NCBI RefSeq assembly: GCF_904846615.1
Contig: NZ_CAJHBK010000001.1
Span: 1,426,001 to 1,490,000 of the forward strand
Origin: Psychrobacter sp. JCM 18902
GTDB taxonomy: Bacteria > Pseudomonadota > Gammaproteobacteria > Pseudomonadales > Moraxellaceae
Direction of reading: 5' to 3'
DNA length: 64,000 bases
In this document: piece by piece, positions 55,820 to 64,000 of the stretch
Position numbering within the stretch: position 1 is the stretch's first letter
Layout: every line of letters starts with the position of its first letter
Position numbers and translations under genes: made by a program
Notes under the pieces: generated by a model
Databases searched by the model: none
What the model was told of the DNA's origin: nothing
Seen by the model: the letters and a program-made list of their open reading frames with translations, nothing else

Positions 55820-56956
55820 TTATAAACAAGCCAATTCTTGCATTAGCTTATCATAGGCAAATTTTTCTTGCACATTTTGTTGTAGGGCGATTTTTGTCTG
55901 CTGTAAGCTATTAGAAAAAAGTGCTAGACCATTATTATCAGGTGGATATTTTTCTAAGGCAGCGGATAGATTGACGTCTTTTTGAAGCTCATTAAGCCCT
56001 AAGCAAACACGGCGCATATCAAGTAGCATCAGCTCAGAAAGCTGAATAAATTCCGTGATAATCAGTTGGTTTTGCCAATAGTCACTGGCTGCCACACTAC
56101 TACGTTTACCACTACGCAATGCCTGCCACGTCGTCAACCATAATGCACGTTTGCTATACCATGGCGCTTGTGCCATGGCTATTGCTGCCAAAGGTGCGCC
56201 ATTTGCCAATTGGATAAGCTGCTCAATCGCAGCCGTTCCGACCGCTTCACGATTGACCGTAGAGCCAAGTGCCTGTGTCACATAGTCAACGGCGATCACA
56301 GGCTGAATGGTCTGTAATGGCAACTGCTGCACTCGACTTTTAATAGTGGGCAGTAATTGTGCTGGAGTATCGCTGATCAAAAATAAATGGACTTGAACTT
56401 GTGGTTCTTCCAAGGTTTTGAGTAGCGCGTTGGCCGCGGCAATCGTCATTTGCTCTGCATGGTCTAACACACAGATACGCATTCCTTGACCACCTTGGTA
56501 GATAAAAGGCTGCAAGTTACGGATATCATCCACTTTAATCTTAAAAGCACTGTTATTGGCTGTTTTGGGTGATTTTTTATCCTTTGCAGCGTTACTTAAT
56601 TTCTCTTTATTATCAGCATTGTCTGCACTGATCGGCATACTGATCAGTGGCAATACCTGTAAGCTTGGATGCGTGCCAGATCTTAGCCATTGGCAACTTT
56701 CACAGGCGCCGCAAGCCCCTGTGGGATGGCTATCACGCTCACGGCATAATAGCCAAGCGACCAAACGCCATACAAAAGCCCGTTTGCCCATACCTTGCAT
56801 ACCAGCAGCTAATAGTGCATGTGGCAAAGATTGCTGTGATGTCAAAACTCGCTTGGTCAATTGCGACCATAGATTTTGCTGCCATGGCAATAACGCGGCA
56901 AAATATATGTAGTCTGTAGTATCCATTGTGCCTGTATTTTGCGTCTTATCACTCAT
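55820..56956 (-). CDS. holB: DNA polymerase III delta-prime subunit
   Basis: Clamp-loader subunit, 378 residues. Visible are the AAA-like N-terminal block LLAAGMQGMGKRAFVWRLVAWLLCRERD, the zinc-module Cys set CGACESC following a spaced Cys, the sensor region MRICVLDHAEQMTIAAANALLKTLEEPQVQVHLFLISDTPAQLLPTIKSRVQQLPL with SRV/SRC-type motif, and a helical C-terminus. An insert around residues 95-145 (ISADNADNKEKLSNAAKDKKSPKTANN) is polar and longer than in Escherichia coli. It lies between kdsB and pilZ on one strand. Confidence 0.94.
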   Translation of the reverse strand: MSDKTQNTGTMDTTDYIYFAALLPWQQNLWSQLTKRVLTSQQSLPHALLAAGMQGMGKRAFVWRLVAWLLCRERDSHPTGACGACESCQWLRSGTHPSLQVLPLISMPISADNADNKEKLSNAAKDKKSPKTANNSAFKIKVDDIRNLQPFIYQGGQGMRICVLDHAEQMTIAAANALLKTLEEPQVQVHLFLISDTPAQLLPTIKSRVQQLPLQTIQPVIAVDYVTQALGSTVNREAVGTAAIEQLIQLANGAPLAAIAMAQAPWYSKRALWLTTWQALRSGKRSSVAASDYWQNQLIITEFIQLSELMLLDMRRVCLGLNELQKDVNLSAALEKYPPDNNGLALFSNSLQQTKIALQQNVQEKFAYDKLMQELACL

Positions 56957-57040
56957 AGCTAACGTCCTATCACTTCGCTTGATTATTCAGGATATAGCGT
57001 ATTCATGACGCTTTAGGTGAAATATTTTTGCTTAGGCTAT

Positions 57041-57853
57041 TCATCCAATGGGGTTCTGAAATTCAGTCAAACTCATGGCATTTAAGCGGTCTAAATCTTC
57101 TTGGGTATCGACCCCTGCAGGTAGATGACAAGCGGCAACTGCAATAGCAATCTGCGCTCCATTTTCTAAAACGCGTAACTGCTCTAGGCTCTCAAGTCTC
57201 TCAAGTGGCGTTTGCGGCCAATGCACAAACTGCTGTAATAAACGGACGCGATAAGCATATAACCCTAAATGACGATAAGCATTTTTTGGTGGGTTTCTAT
57301 GACCATCATTGGACAATACGACATCACGATCACAAGGAATGGGCGCTCGACTAAAATATAGCGCTCGCTGCAAGTCATTAGAGTGTTGACTGACAACCTT
57401 GACCACTGATGGACGCATAAAGGTCTCATAGTCGTCGATAGACTCACACAAAGTCGCCATCACGCTGTCATTGTCTGCTACCAACAGCGCCTTCACCTGC
57501 TCTAATAATAGCGGCGGTACCAACGGTTCATCACCTTGCATATTGACCACGATATCATGGTCAGCCCACCCTTTGATGGCGGCAACTTCTGCCAAACGGT
57601 CAGTGCCTGAAGCATGCTCGCTACTGGTCATCACCACATCAAACCCTGCATCTATGCATATCTTGGCAATATCGTCATCATCCGTGGCAATACACATATC
57701 ATCAGCGAAGTGCGCTGTTTGCGCCTTTTCAGCAACCCAAAGAATCATCGGCTTACCATGTATCTCTAGTAATGGCTTGCCAGGTAGCCGCGTGCTCTTA
57801 AAACGAGCAGGGATAACAATATGAGTTTTGGCGGGCATAATCACTGACGACAT
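57041..57853 (-). CDS. kdsB: 3-deoxy-manno-octulosonate cytidylyltransferase
   Basis: Activates Kdo as CMP-Kdo for lipopolysaccharide core synthesis. The 270 residues start near [35 protein letters not shown] and contain [61 protein letters not shown] and [16 protein letters not shown]. The ATG at 57853, with AGGAAACC upstream, was chosen; the frame stays open for 31 codons further with no ribosome site. It follows lpxK after 37 bases. Confidence 0.97.
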   Translation of the reverse strand: MSSVIMPAKTHIVIPARFKSTRLPGKPLLEIHGKPMILWVAEKAQTAHFADDMCIATDDDDIAKICIDAGFDVVMTSSEHASGTDRLAEVAAIKGWADHDIVVNMQGDEPLVPPLLLEQVKALLVADNDSVMATLCESIDDYETFMRPSVVKVVSQHSNDLQRALYFSRAPIPCDRDVVLSNDGHRNPPKNAYRHLGLYAYRVRLLQQFVHWPQTPLERLESLEQLRVLENGAQIAIAVAACHLPAGVDTQEDLDRLNAMSLTEFQNPIG

Positions 57854-57890
57854 GGGGTTTCCTATAGCAATTTTTATACGGTTTAAAGCA

Positions 57891-59030
57891 TCATCTATTA
57901 TTTGCTTTGGTACTGTTATTGGTATTGTCATTATTTGCGATATCAATACCTAGCTTTTTTAGCTGCTGCTGCAGATTATCATAACAGCTGTCAGAGAGTT
58001 CAGCAGTTACTGGCAGCACCCATAGTCTGTTTATCAGCGTTTGATACTCGTCATTTAGCGCTTTATCAGTAGTGGCTTTCGATAGCAACGCTCTTATTTT
58101 TACCGCATCTTTACTGGTTACTACGATTGGATATTCGGTATACAGCAATAATTCCGCCAACTCAAAATCATAATGATCAGGATAAGCATGTCCAACGACA
58201 TCGAAGCCCAGCGAACTTAAAGTATCAAAAAACCGCTGCGGATAACCAATACCGCTCACCGCATGCACTCTACAACCTTTTTTAGGCATATCAATTTGAG
58301 AATAAGATAAAGTAGGTTGCCATAAGAGTTGCAGAGCATCCGCCTCTAAGTGCATCGTCAAATGATTGGCTCGGTACAGATTGCTGTTATCTTTGTCGTT
58401 GTCCACTGAATCTGTTGTTAGTGGTTCATGGTAGATGACAGTTGCACCCTGCAACCGCGACATGGGCTCACGTAAAAACCCTGTTGGCAGGAGTTGCTGA
58501 TTACCAAAGCCTCGTGCTGAATCGACCACAATCCATTCAATGTCACGTTGCAGTGCATAATGCTGCAAGCCGTCGTCGGCAATAATAAATTGCAAGTCAG
58601 GATGGGCAGCTAACAAGGTTATAATCGCCTGCTTACGATCAGGACATACTGCCATGGGTGCATTTGTCATATTGACAATCAAACAAGGCTCATCCCCTAC
58701 CACGTTGGGCAAACTGGCGGCATCGACCAAAGCGGGCATTTGACTGGTGTCGCCACCGTAACCACGGCTGATAACCCCTACCTTTACTCCATGTTCTTTT
58801 AGATAATCAACCAAGGCAATAATCAATGGTGTTTTGCCACTACCGCCCACGCTAATATTGCCGATCACCATAACGGGAACAGGCGCACGATAACTTGCTA
58901 ACAGCCCAGCTTTATAAGCTTGACGACGCAGCGTGGTGATAAGTCCGTACAACCAACTAATAGGTAGCAATAGCCATAGCCAAGCGGCTTGACGTTGCCA
59001 GGCACGCGTCACTGTCGTTTCAATACTCAT
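57891..59030 (-). CDS. lpxK: Tetraacyldisaccharide 4'-kinase
   Basis: Phosphorylates the 4'-position of the lipid A disaccharide at the inner membrane. The 379 residues have a hydrophobic N-terminal helix ([17 protein letters not shown]), P-loop [35 protein letters not shown] and [21 protein letters not shown]-terminal asparagine-rich tail (about 12 residues) is unusual and may be disordered. It lies between msbA and kdsB, the common arrangement for this group, in which lpxK follows the flippase. Confidence 0.96.
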   Translation of the reverse strand: MSIETTVTRAWQRQAAWLWLLLPISWLYGLITTLRRQAYKAGLLASYRAPVPVMVIGNISVGGSGKTPLIIALVDYLKEHGVKVGVISRGYGGDTSQMPALVDAASLPNVVGDEPCLIVNMTNAPMAVCPDRKQAIITLLAAHPDLQFIIADDGLQHYALQRDIEWIVVDSARGFGNQQLLPTGFLREPMSRLQGATVIYHEPLTTDSVDNDKDNSNLYRANHLTMHLEADALQLLWQPTLSYSQIDMPKKGCRVHAVSGIGYPQRFFDTLSSLGFDVVGHAYPDHYDFELAELLLYTEYPIVVTSKDAVKIRALLSKATTDKALNDEYQTLINRLWVLPVTAELSDSCYDNLQQQLKKLGIDIANNDNTNNSTKANNR

Positions 59031-59116
59031 GATAATTTGACCACTTACCTATTCAGCTAAACTTTAACTTAGCACGATTTGAACGTCAAAGCTGCTCAAA
59101 GAATAGTCCAATAATT

Positions 59117-60904
59117 TTATTCAAAGTCGCGTTCATACATTTGCGCATAATGACCTTGCAATTGCATAAGCTCATCGTGCGTGCCCAACTCGACGATTTG
59201 ACCGCTGTCTAACACGGCGATACGATCGGCTGATTCAATGGTGGTCAGTCGATGTGCAATGACTAACGTGGTACGATCTTTCATCACATTATCAAGCGCT
59301 TGCTGAATGTAATACTCTGATTCATTGTCTAACGCACTGGTTGCTTCATCTAAAATTAAAATCGGCGCATCTTTTAATAGCGCACGAGCAATCGATAAGC
59401 GCTGACGCTGCCCGCCAGACAGCTGCAAACCTTCAGCACCAATTTCACTTTGATAGCCGTTTGGCATTTTCATAATAAAATCATGAGCAAAGGCATCTTT
59501 TGCGGCACGCTCAACCTCCGCTTGGGTTTTATTGGCTAAGCCACCATAAGCAATATTGTTAAATACCGTGGTATTGAACAGGACTACTTGTTGATTGACC
59601 ATCGCAATCTGCGCCCGTAAGCTCTCAAGCTTAATGTCTTCAATCGGTATACCATCCAAGGTAATTTGCCCAGAAGAGGTCGACAAGGTGCGCGTCAATA
59701 AATTTACTAAAGATGACTTACCAGCACCACTTCGCCCTACCAATGCAACCGTCTCACCCGCTCTTACATCTAACGTAAAGTCACGCAAAGCGACCGTTGA
59801 GTCAGGATAAATCAGGCTGACATTATCCAGCTTGATTTCGCCCGTCAAAGTAGGGCTAAGCACACCAGTATCTGTTTCTTCTGGCTCATCCAACAAGGCA
59901 AAAATCGACTCACCTGCCGCGATACCTTTTTGTAGTTTTTGATTGATGTCAGTCAATGAGCGTACCGGCTTGCTGAGCAAACCTGCAGCCGCGATATATG
60001 AGATAAACTCACCCGCTGAGATATTGTCTATCACCGATGGGCGTAGTGCGAGCCAAACCACAACTGACATGGCGACAGCCATTAGCAGCTGTACTGCTGG
60101 CGTATTGATACTGTTGGTCACCACGACCTTCATGCCTTGGCGTAAGTTCTTTTTCGATGTTTTATCGAAGCGTGCGGCTTCGTATGCTTGACCGCCATAG
60201 TTTTTGACAACCTGATAGCCACCAATCACTTCATTGGTAATATGGCTGACATCACCCATCGTCTCTTGAATACCCTTAGACAACTTTAGATAACGCTTTG
60301 AGGCGATGCGAATAAGCCACAATATTGGCGGTAGCACAACGAATAAAATTAACGTCAAACGCCAATTGCTATAAAGCAAGAAACCTATCAAGGCGACGAC
60401 TGTCAAACCATCCCGCAGTAGCGTCTTCATAGAGTCTGTACTAGCGGCGGTGACTTGCTCAACATCAAATATCAGCTTGGATGAAATGGTACCAGCAGGA
60501 TTGGCTAAGTAAAAAGAGCTTGGCAGACGAAGCAATTTATTAAAGACTTCCACTCGCAGCTCATATACCAAATTACGTGAGACCAGAGCAGAATAATAAT
60601 TACCCAAAAAGCTACCAACACCGCGGACAAAAAACAGACCAATGATCAATAATGGAAATAAATCCTGTTTGCTTTGATCGTTCTGATTAATGGCATCGGT
60701 GATGTATTGAAGTAATTTGGCAATCCAAATCTCTGTCGCCGCATTAATCGCAAAGCCCAACACAGTAAGCATTAATGCCCACCAGTATGGTTTTAAATAA
60801 CTCAGCAAACGCAGCAAGGTCTTATGTTTAGGTATGTTTGACGGCTCTGCTGATAGTTTTTTAGCAGCAGTTTTTGCAGAGTCAGGTTGATATGCTTGGC
60901 TCAT
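59117..60904 (-). CDS. msbA: Lipid A export ATP-binding/permease protein
   Basis: Flips core-lipid A across the inner membrane. The 595 residues show a six-helix transmembrane domain (about 40-330), then the nucleotide-binding domain with Walker A GRSGAGKSSLVNLLTR, Q-loop ENTNQQ-type VNQQVVLFNTT, signature LQLSGGQRQRLSIARALL, Walker B ILILDEATSALDNESE and H-loop IAHRLTT. It is 595 rather than 582 residues because of a longer N-terminal tail. It is followed by lpxK (86-base gap) and preceded by exbD. Confidence 0.97.
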   Translation of the reverse strand: MSQAYQPDSAKTAAKKLSAEPSNIPKHKTLLRLLSYLKPYWWALMLTVLGFAINAATEIWIAKLLQYITDAINQNDQSKQDLFPLLIIGLFFVRGVGSFLGNYYSALVSRNLVYELRVEVFNKLLRLPSSFYLANPAGTISSKLIFDVEQVTAASTDSMKTLLRDGLTVVALIGFLLYSNWRLTLILFVVLPPILWLIRIASKRYLKLSKGIQETMGDVSHITNEVIGGYQVVKNYGGQAYEAARFDKTSKKNLRQGMKVVVTNSINTPAVQLLMAVAMSVVVWLALRPSVIDNISAGEFISYIAAAGLLSKPVRSLTDINQKLQKGIAAGESIFALLDEPEETDTGVLSPTLTGEIKLDNVSLIYPDSTVALRDFTLDVRAGETVALVGRSGAGKSSLVNLLTRTLSTSSGQITLDGIPIEDIKLESLRAQIAMVNQQVVLFNTTVFNNIAYGGLANKTQAEVERAAKDAFAHDFIMKMPNGYQSEIGAEGLQLSGGQRQRLSIARALLKDAPILILDEATSALDNESEYYIQQALDNVMKDRTTLVIAHRLTTIESADRIAVLDSGQIVELGTHDELMQLQGHYAQMYERDFE

Positions 60905-60998
60905 AAAAGCCTCAATTTGGGGGTCATCATATGAATGGACTGCGTTAAAATCACAGTTTTATAAGAGCATCTATCAATGGCATTAAAGTAGCTATAGG

Positions 60999-61430
60999 CT
61001 ACTGCGGTAACGGCTGACCAAGTGGCACGACCGTACTGATATTAAGATTCAAAAATCCCAGTTTACCCGCAATATCCATCACTCGCACAACCGATTGATG
61101 GGTGGCATTGGCATCCGCAGCAATAACAAATAGCATGTCACGATTACTACCAGCTTCTTGTTGTAGCATACTGGTCAACTCTGCCTCATTGCTACTAGCA
61201 AGCGTAATACCGTTCACCAGATAACTGCCATCTTCTTGTACTGCCACTTCGATACTGTTTTTCTCTTCTGTCAGCGCGACACCTTCAGCTTCAGGAAGAA
61301 TAATATTTAAACGACTAAAATGATTAAACGACGTTGCTAATAGCAAAAACACAATCAAAAACAACAAGCAGTCAATCATCGGGGTCAAGTTAATTTCGAG
61401 CGGCTCAACAGTCGGTTTTCTAAAGCGCAT
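60999..61430 (-). CDS. exbD: ExbD/TolR-family biopolymer transport protein
   Basis: Single-helix proton-channel partner of ExbB, 143 residues: cytoplasmic KPTVEPLEINLTPMIDCLLFLIVFLLLATSF with the conserved membrane Asp (residue 19), then a periplasmic domain. It works with ExbB and a TonB- or TolA-like protein, which is not nearby. It is translated after exbB from an AAAGAGAG site. In this group such a pair commonly leads the msbA-lpxK-kdsB operon, but a direct functional link to lipid A transport is not established. Confidence 0.93.
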   Translation of the reverse strand: MRFRKPTVEPLEINLTPMIDCLLFLIVFLLLATSFNHFSRLNIILPEAEGVALTEEKNSIEVAVQEDGSYLVNGITLASSNEAELTSMLQQEAGSNRDMLFVIAADANATHQSVVRVMDIAGKLGFLNLNISTVVPLGQPLPQ

Positions 61431-61530
61431 ATCACTCTCTTTAATTTACTGAATACTCATGTGCTTGATGGATTATTAGAGCCTGCTGAACAGTCACAAA
61501 TACTAAGAAATAAATGCTAAAAAATAAATA

Positions 61531-62265
61531 CTAAGAAGTGACGGCAACACCATTATTTGAGCTTAATCCATCCACTGCATACTCGTGATCTACAACGTCA
61601 GCCGATGTCGCACGATGTGCAGGCACATTCAAGCCAGCAGTAGACGTATTTTCTAGCAAATGATAATCATACAACTCTTGAATCATTAGCCCCGCTTGCG
61701 TCTCAAACTGGGCATTAATATCGATAATACGGCGCTGAAAATAACGATAGGCAACCAGTGCTGGAATAGCCACGATCATACCAGCAGCAGTCGTAATCAA
61801 CGCTTGTGACACACCAGCAGCAAGCATCGTTGGGTCTTGCATCGCCCCATCGGTAATCGCCAAAAATGACGAAATAATGCCTAACACCGTGCCTAACAAA
61901 CCGAGTAGTGGCGCAATCGCTCCTATGGTCCCAAGCATATTGATGTTTTTTTCTAACTGATGCACTTGTACGCTAGCGCGGTTTTGCATATGCATCGTCA
62001 TCGAATCTAAGCCATATTGACGATACAGCAGCCCTGTCGCTAAAATATCTCCCAAAGGTGTTTTTTCTTTGACATTCATCAACTGTGTACGACCAATATC
62101 CCCATTCTCACGTAAGCGCGTGATTAGCTGTTCGCGCAATCTACTCGGAGCAACTTTATTAAACTGTAAGGTATGACTACGCTCGATGATGATAACCAAT
62201 GCCAATATTGAGCACACCACGATAGGTGTCATCAACCAACCACCCGCTTTTACCAACTCCCACAT
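61531..62265 (-). CDS. exbB: ExbB/TolQ-family proton channel protein
   Basis: A 244-residue three-helix protein: WELVKAGGWLMTPIVVCSILALVIIIERS, then LGTIGAIAPLLGLLGTVLGIISSFLAI and ITTAAGMIVAIPALVAYRYF, which are the MotA/TolQ/ExbB pore helices with the conserved Thr residues. It forms the pentameric channel with ExbD. The C-terminal 50 residues are polar and variable. A gap of 100 bases, with short A-rich direct repeats, separates it from exbD. Confidence 0.94.
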   Translation of the reverse strand: MWELVKAGGWLMTPIVVCSILALVIIIERSHTLQFNKVAPSRLREQLITRLRENGDIGRTQLMNVKEKTPLGDILATGLLYRQYGLDSMTMHMQNRASVQVHQLEKNINMLGTIGAIAPLLGLLGTVLGIISSFLAITDGAMQDPTMLAAGVSQALITTAAGMIVAIPALVAYRYFQRRIIDINAQFETQAGLMIQELYDYHLLENTSTAGLNVPAHRATSADVVDHEYAVDGLSSNNGVAVTS

Positions 62266-62350
62266 ATTGACTCTCTTTTATATTTTTATAAAAATAGCGG
62301 CTATCAAAATATCTTAAATTTACAGCATCATGACAAACTCGTTAGCGATA

Positions 62351-63496
62351 TCAAGCCTGTGCTTCTATGTGCTTAATCAAAGCTGCTAACTGATCTTGGT
62401 TATGGAAAAATATCTCAACACTACCCTGGCCATCTTTTTTGTGTTTGAGTTTGACTTCAGCCCCTAACATATCTGTCAGTCTTTGCGTCAAGCGCTCAAC
62501 CTCACGAGATTGCGTTTGCTCAGCACGATTAGCTTTCGGTGCAGGCTGCAAGATCGATTTAACCAACTTTTCAGCATCGCGTACCGTCATACCGCCGTCG
62601 ATAATTTTTTGCGCGATAATCGGCTGCTGCTCAGAGGATAATGCTAAGAGCGTGCGCGCATGACCCATATCTAGGGCGCTATTTGCCAAATGATCTTTGA
62701 CTGTATCATGCAGCTGATTGAGACGTAGCAAGTTTGATACGGTGGTGCGCGCCTTGCCAACGACTTCGGCAATCATTGCATGACTCATACCAAATTCAGT
62801 ATGAAAGCGTTGTAATGCGGCGGCCTGCTCAATCACAGACAAGTCCTCACGCTGGATATTTTCAATCAAGGCCAGTGCGATGGCAAGCTCATCAGATAAA
62901 GCACGTTCAATCGCTGGAATGACAGATTTTCCTGCCATTTTTGCCGCACGCCAGCGACGCTCACCAGCGATGATTTCATGGGTAACGAATGCTTCACTCT
63001 TGTCTTCATTGGCCAATAACGGACGGATAACAATCGGTTGCATGACACCGTGCTGCTCAATCGAAGACGCCAGCTCTGCAAGCGCCGTTTCACTCATATC
63101 ACGGCGTGGCTGATACTTACCCGCTTGCAAACGCGTGACATCTATTTGCACCAAGCTGATTTGGTCTTCAGAGGCAATGGCATCTGTTCCATTAACACGA
63201 CTCTTATTAACCGTACCTTTGTTTACCGTACGCGGCGACCGTGTGCTACGACTACTGGCCATGGTGTCAGAGGCGATAGCTTTGGTCGTTGGTTTTTCAC
63301 TGGTCTCATTACTATCAGATTGAGCAGGCGTGCTAATATTTAATCTATCAGCGTTTAGCGTTTCAGCTGGCAAAGTACTCTCACGCGCCGCCATATCGTC
63401 TTGCAAGGCAGAGGCGGTGATTTGCTTTTCTTTTTTGATTGACCCCAATAAGGCATCTAAGCCTCGATTGGCAGCCAACCCTCTTTTCTTCGCCAT
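62351..63496 (-). CDS. parB: Chromosome-partitioning protein ParB
   Basis: CTP-dependent DNA clamp that loads at parS and directs origin segregation; 381 residues. The N-terminus RGLAANRGLDALLGSIKKEK is the ParA-contact region. A linker of about 100 Ser/Thr/Asn residues follows. The ParB/Srx core has LQAGKYQPRRDMSETALAELASSIEQHGVMQPIVIRPL and the CTP-site GERRWRAAKMAG. A helix-turn-helix stretch (EQAAALQRFHTEFGMSHAMIAEVVGKARTTVSNLLRLNQL) precedes the C-terminal dimerisation domain. The linker is much longer than usual. It follows parA on the same strand. Confidence 0.96.
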   Translation of the reverse strand: MAKKRGLAANRGLDALLGSIKKEKQITASALQDDMAARESTLPAETLNADRLNISTPAQSDSNETSEKPTTKAIASDTMASSRSTRSPRTVNKGTVNKSRVNGTDAIASEDQISLVQIDVTRLQAGKYQPRRDMSETALAELASSIEQHGVMQPIVIRPLLANEDKSEAFVTHEIIAGERRWRAAKMAGKSVIPAIERALSDELAIALALIENIQREDLSVIEQAAALQRFHTEFGMSHAMIAEVVGKARTTVSNLLRLNQLHDTVKDHLANSALDMGHARTLLALSSEQQPIIAQKIIDGGMTVRDAEKLVKSILQPAPKANRAEQTQSREVERLTQRLTDMLGAEVKLKHKKDGQGSVEIFFHNQDQLAALIKHIEAQA

Positions 63497-63642
63497 GATT
63501 ACCTATCCTCTAACGCTAAAATAAAAGCCAAATAATTATTAATACAGCTTACTCATTACTCATAAATACAATATTCAATATCTGTTTGCACGCTTGTGCT
63601 TACAGTCTATCATTGGTGCTAAAAAACATGCATACATGCGTA

Positions 63643-64000
63643 TTAGTCACTTTGTTTCATGACTTCAGCCGCCAATTTTTGATAAGCGCGCGCACCTTTT
63701 GACCATCTCTCGTAAGCGATAACTGGCAAACCATGTGCTGGCGCTTCTGCCAAGCGAATATTTCTTGGAATATGGGTTTTATACATAATATCGCCAAAGT
63801 GCGCTTCAAGCTCGGCAGACACGTCGCGAGCCAGTGTATTGCGTGTATCAAATAATGTTCTCACTACACCACGAATGTATAGCTTCGGATTCAACTCGGT
63901 TAAACGCTCTATCGTCTGCGACAAATCAGCCAAGCCTTCTAATGCATAGTATTCACACTGCATCGGAATAATGACGCTGTCTGTAGCAACTAACGCATTA
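63643..64000 (-). CDS. parA: Chromosome-partitioning ATPase ParA (partial, N-terminus outside window)
   Basis: Only the C-terminal about 118 residues are inside the window; the frame stays open to the edge. The visible part reads NALVATDSVIIPMQCEYYALEG, then LADLSQTIERLTELNPKLYIRGVVRTLFDTRNTLARDVSAELEAHFGD and THIPRNIRLAEAPAHGLPVIAYERWSKGARAYQKLAAEV, typical of Soj/ParA. The P-loop lies beyond the right edge. It lies next to parB with a 146-base gap; no parS consensus (TGTTTCACGTGAAACA) was spotted in the window. Confidence 0.95.
   Translation of the reverse strand, partial: NALVATDSVIIPMQCEYYALEGLADLSQTIERLTELNPKLYIRGVVRTLFDTRNTLARDVSAELEAHFGDIMYKTHIPRNIRLAEAPAHGLPVIAYERWSKGARAYQKLAAEVMKQSD

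Noticed and set aside
61501..61540. A-rich direct repeats between exbB and exbD as a regulatory array
   Set aside because: Short, low-complexity and imperfect; nothing beyond base composition supports a function.

Overview
The window is a chromosomal segment of a gammaproteobacterium of the Moraxellaceae, most probably Psychrobacter. That placement is inference from several things seen together: AT-rich but conventional codon usage, a type II secretion gspL-gspM pair standing alone beside gpsA/sixA, a pilZ gene after holB, an msbA-lpxK-kdsB operon behind exbB-exbD, and Moraxellaceae-like housekeeping proteins. No tRNA, rRNA, CRISPR array, prophage or complete insertion sequence was seen.

Layout. 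0-9 kb: a mostly minus-strand run of cvpA, pyrD, a small membrane protein, gspM, gspL, sixA, gpsA, a nitroreductase and zapE. 9-23 kb: an alpha/beta hydrolase, a small lipoprotein, xseA-xseB, pncB, a three-domain methionine sulfoxide reductase lipoprotein, a two-gene osmolyte ABC transporter whose binding protein and permease are fused, an aldehyde dehydrogenase, lipB and ppa. 23-25 kb: AT-rich accessory genes of the orphan-immunity kind (SMI1/KNR4 plus ankyrin-like, and an unknown). 25.3-31.7 kb: two metal-efflux modules side by side, copper (cueR, copA, copZ) and cadmium/lead/zinc (cadR, cadA). Each has MerR-type promoters with the 19-bp spacer. 31.7-37.9 kb: a GlxA-type regulator, cysteine hydrolase, secreted MBL-fold lipoprotein, LLM flavin oxidoreductase, parvulin, SDR and DUF1622 protein. 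37.9-48.9 kb: dusB, a BetT-like BCCT transporter, a HIT protein, ilvD, a cation/proton antiporter, a serine hydrolase and a DUF442-type phosphatase. 49-54 kb: a lipid locus with a MaoC hydratase and a two-domain FabG facing a divergent thiolase. 54-64 kb: polyphosphate kinase 2, then the minus-strand envelope/replication block parA-parB / exbB-exbD-msbA-lpxK-kdsB-holB-pilZ.

The clearest structure not explained by genes is a family of four about 165-174 bp MITE-like elements. They have shared TAGGGCGTGTCCTCA-type inverted ends bounded by TA, an internally palindromic core and no coding capacity. One copy carries matching changes in both arms. Other notable items are three in-frame short tandem repeats inside otherwise conserved proteins, a fused binding-protein/permease in the reverse order to OpuA, a hydratase/FabG/thiolase layout like the mycobacterial htdX-fabG4-fadA2 locus, and a terminator-like hairpin separating copA from cueR. 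I did not find a convincing wholly new biological system; the strongest leads are the repeat family and the 23.7-25.1 kb accessory pair.
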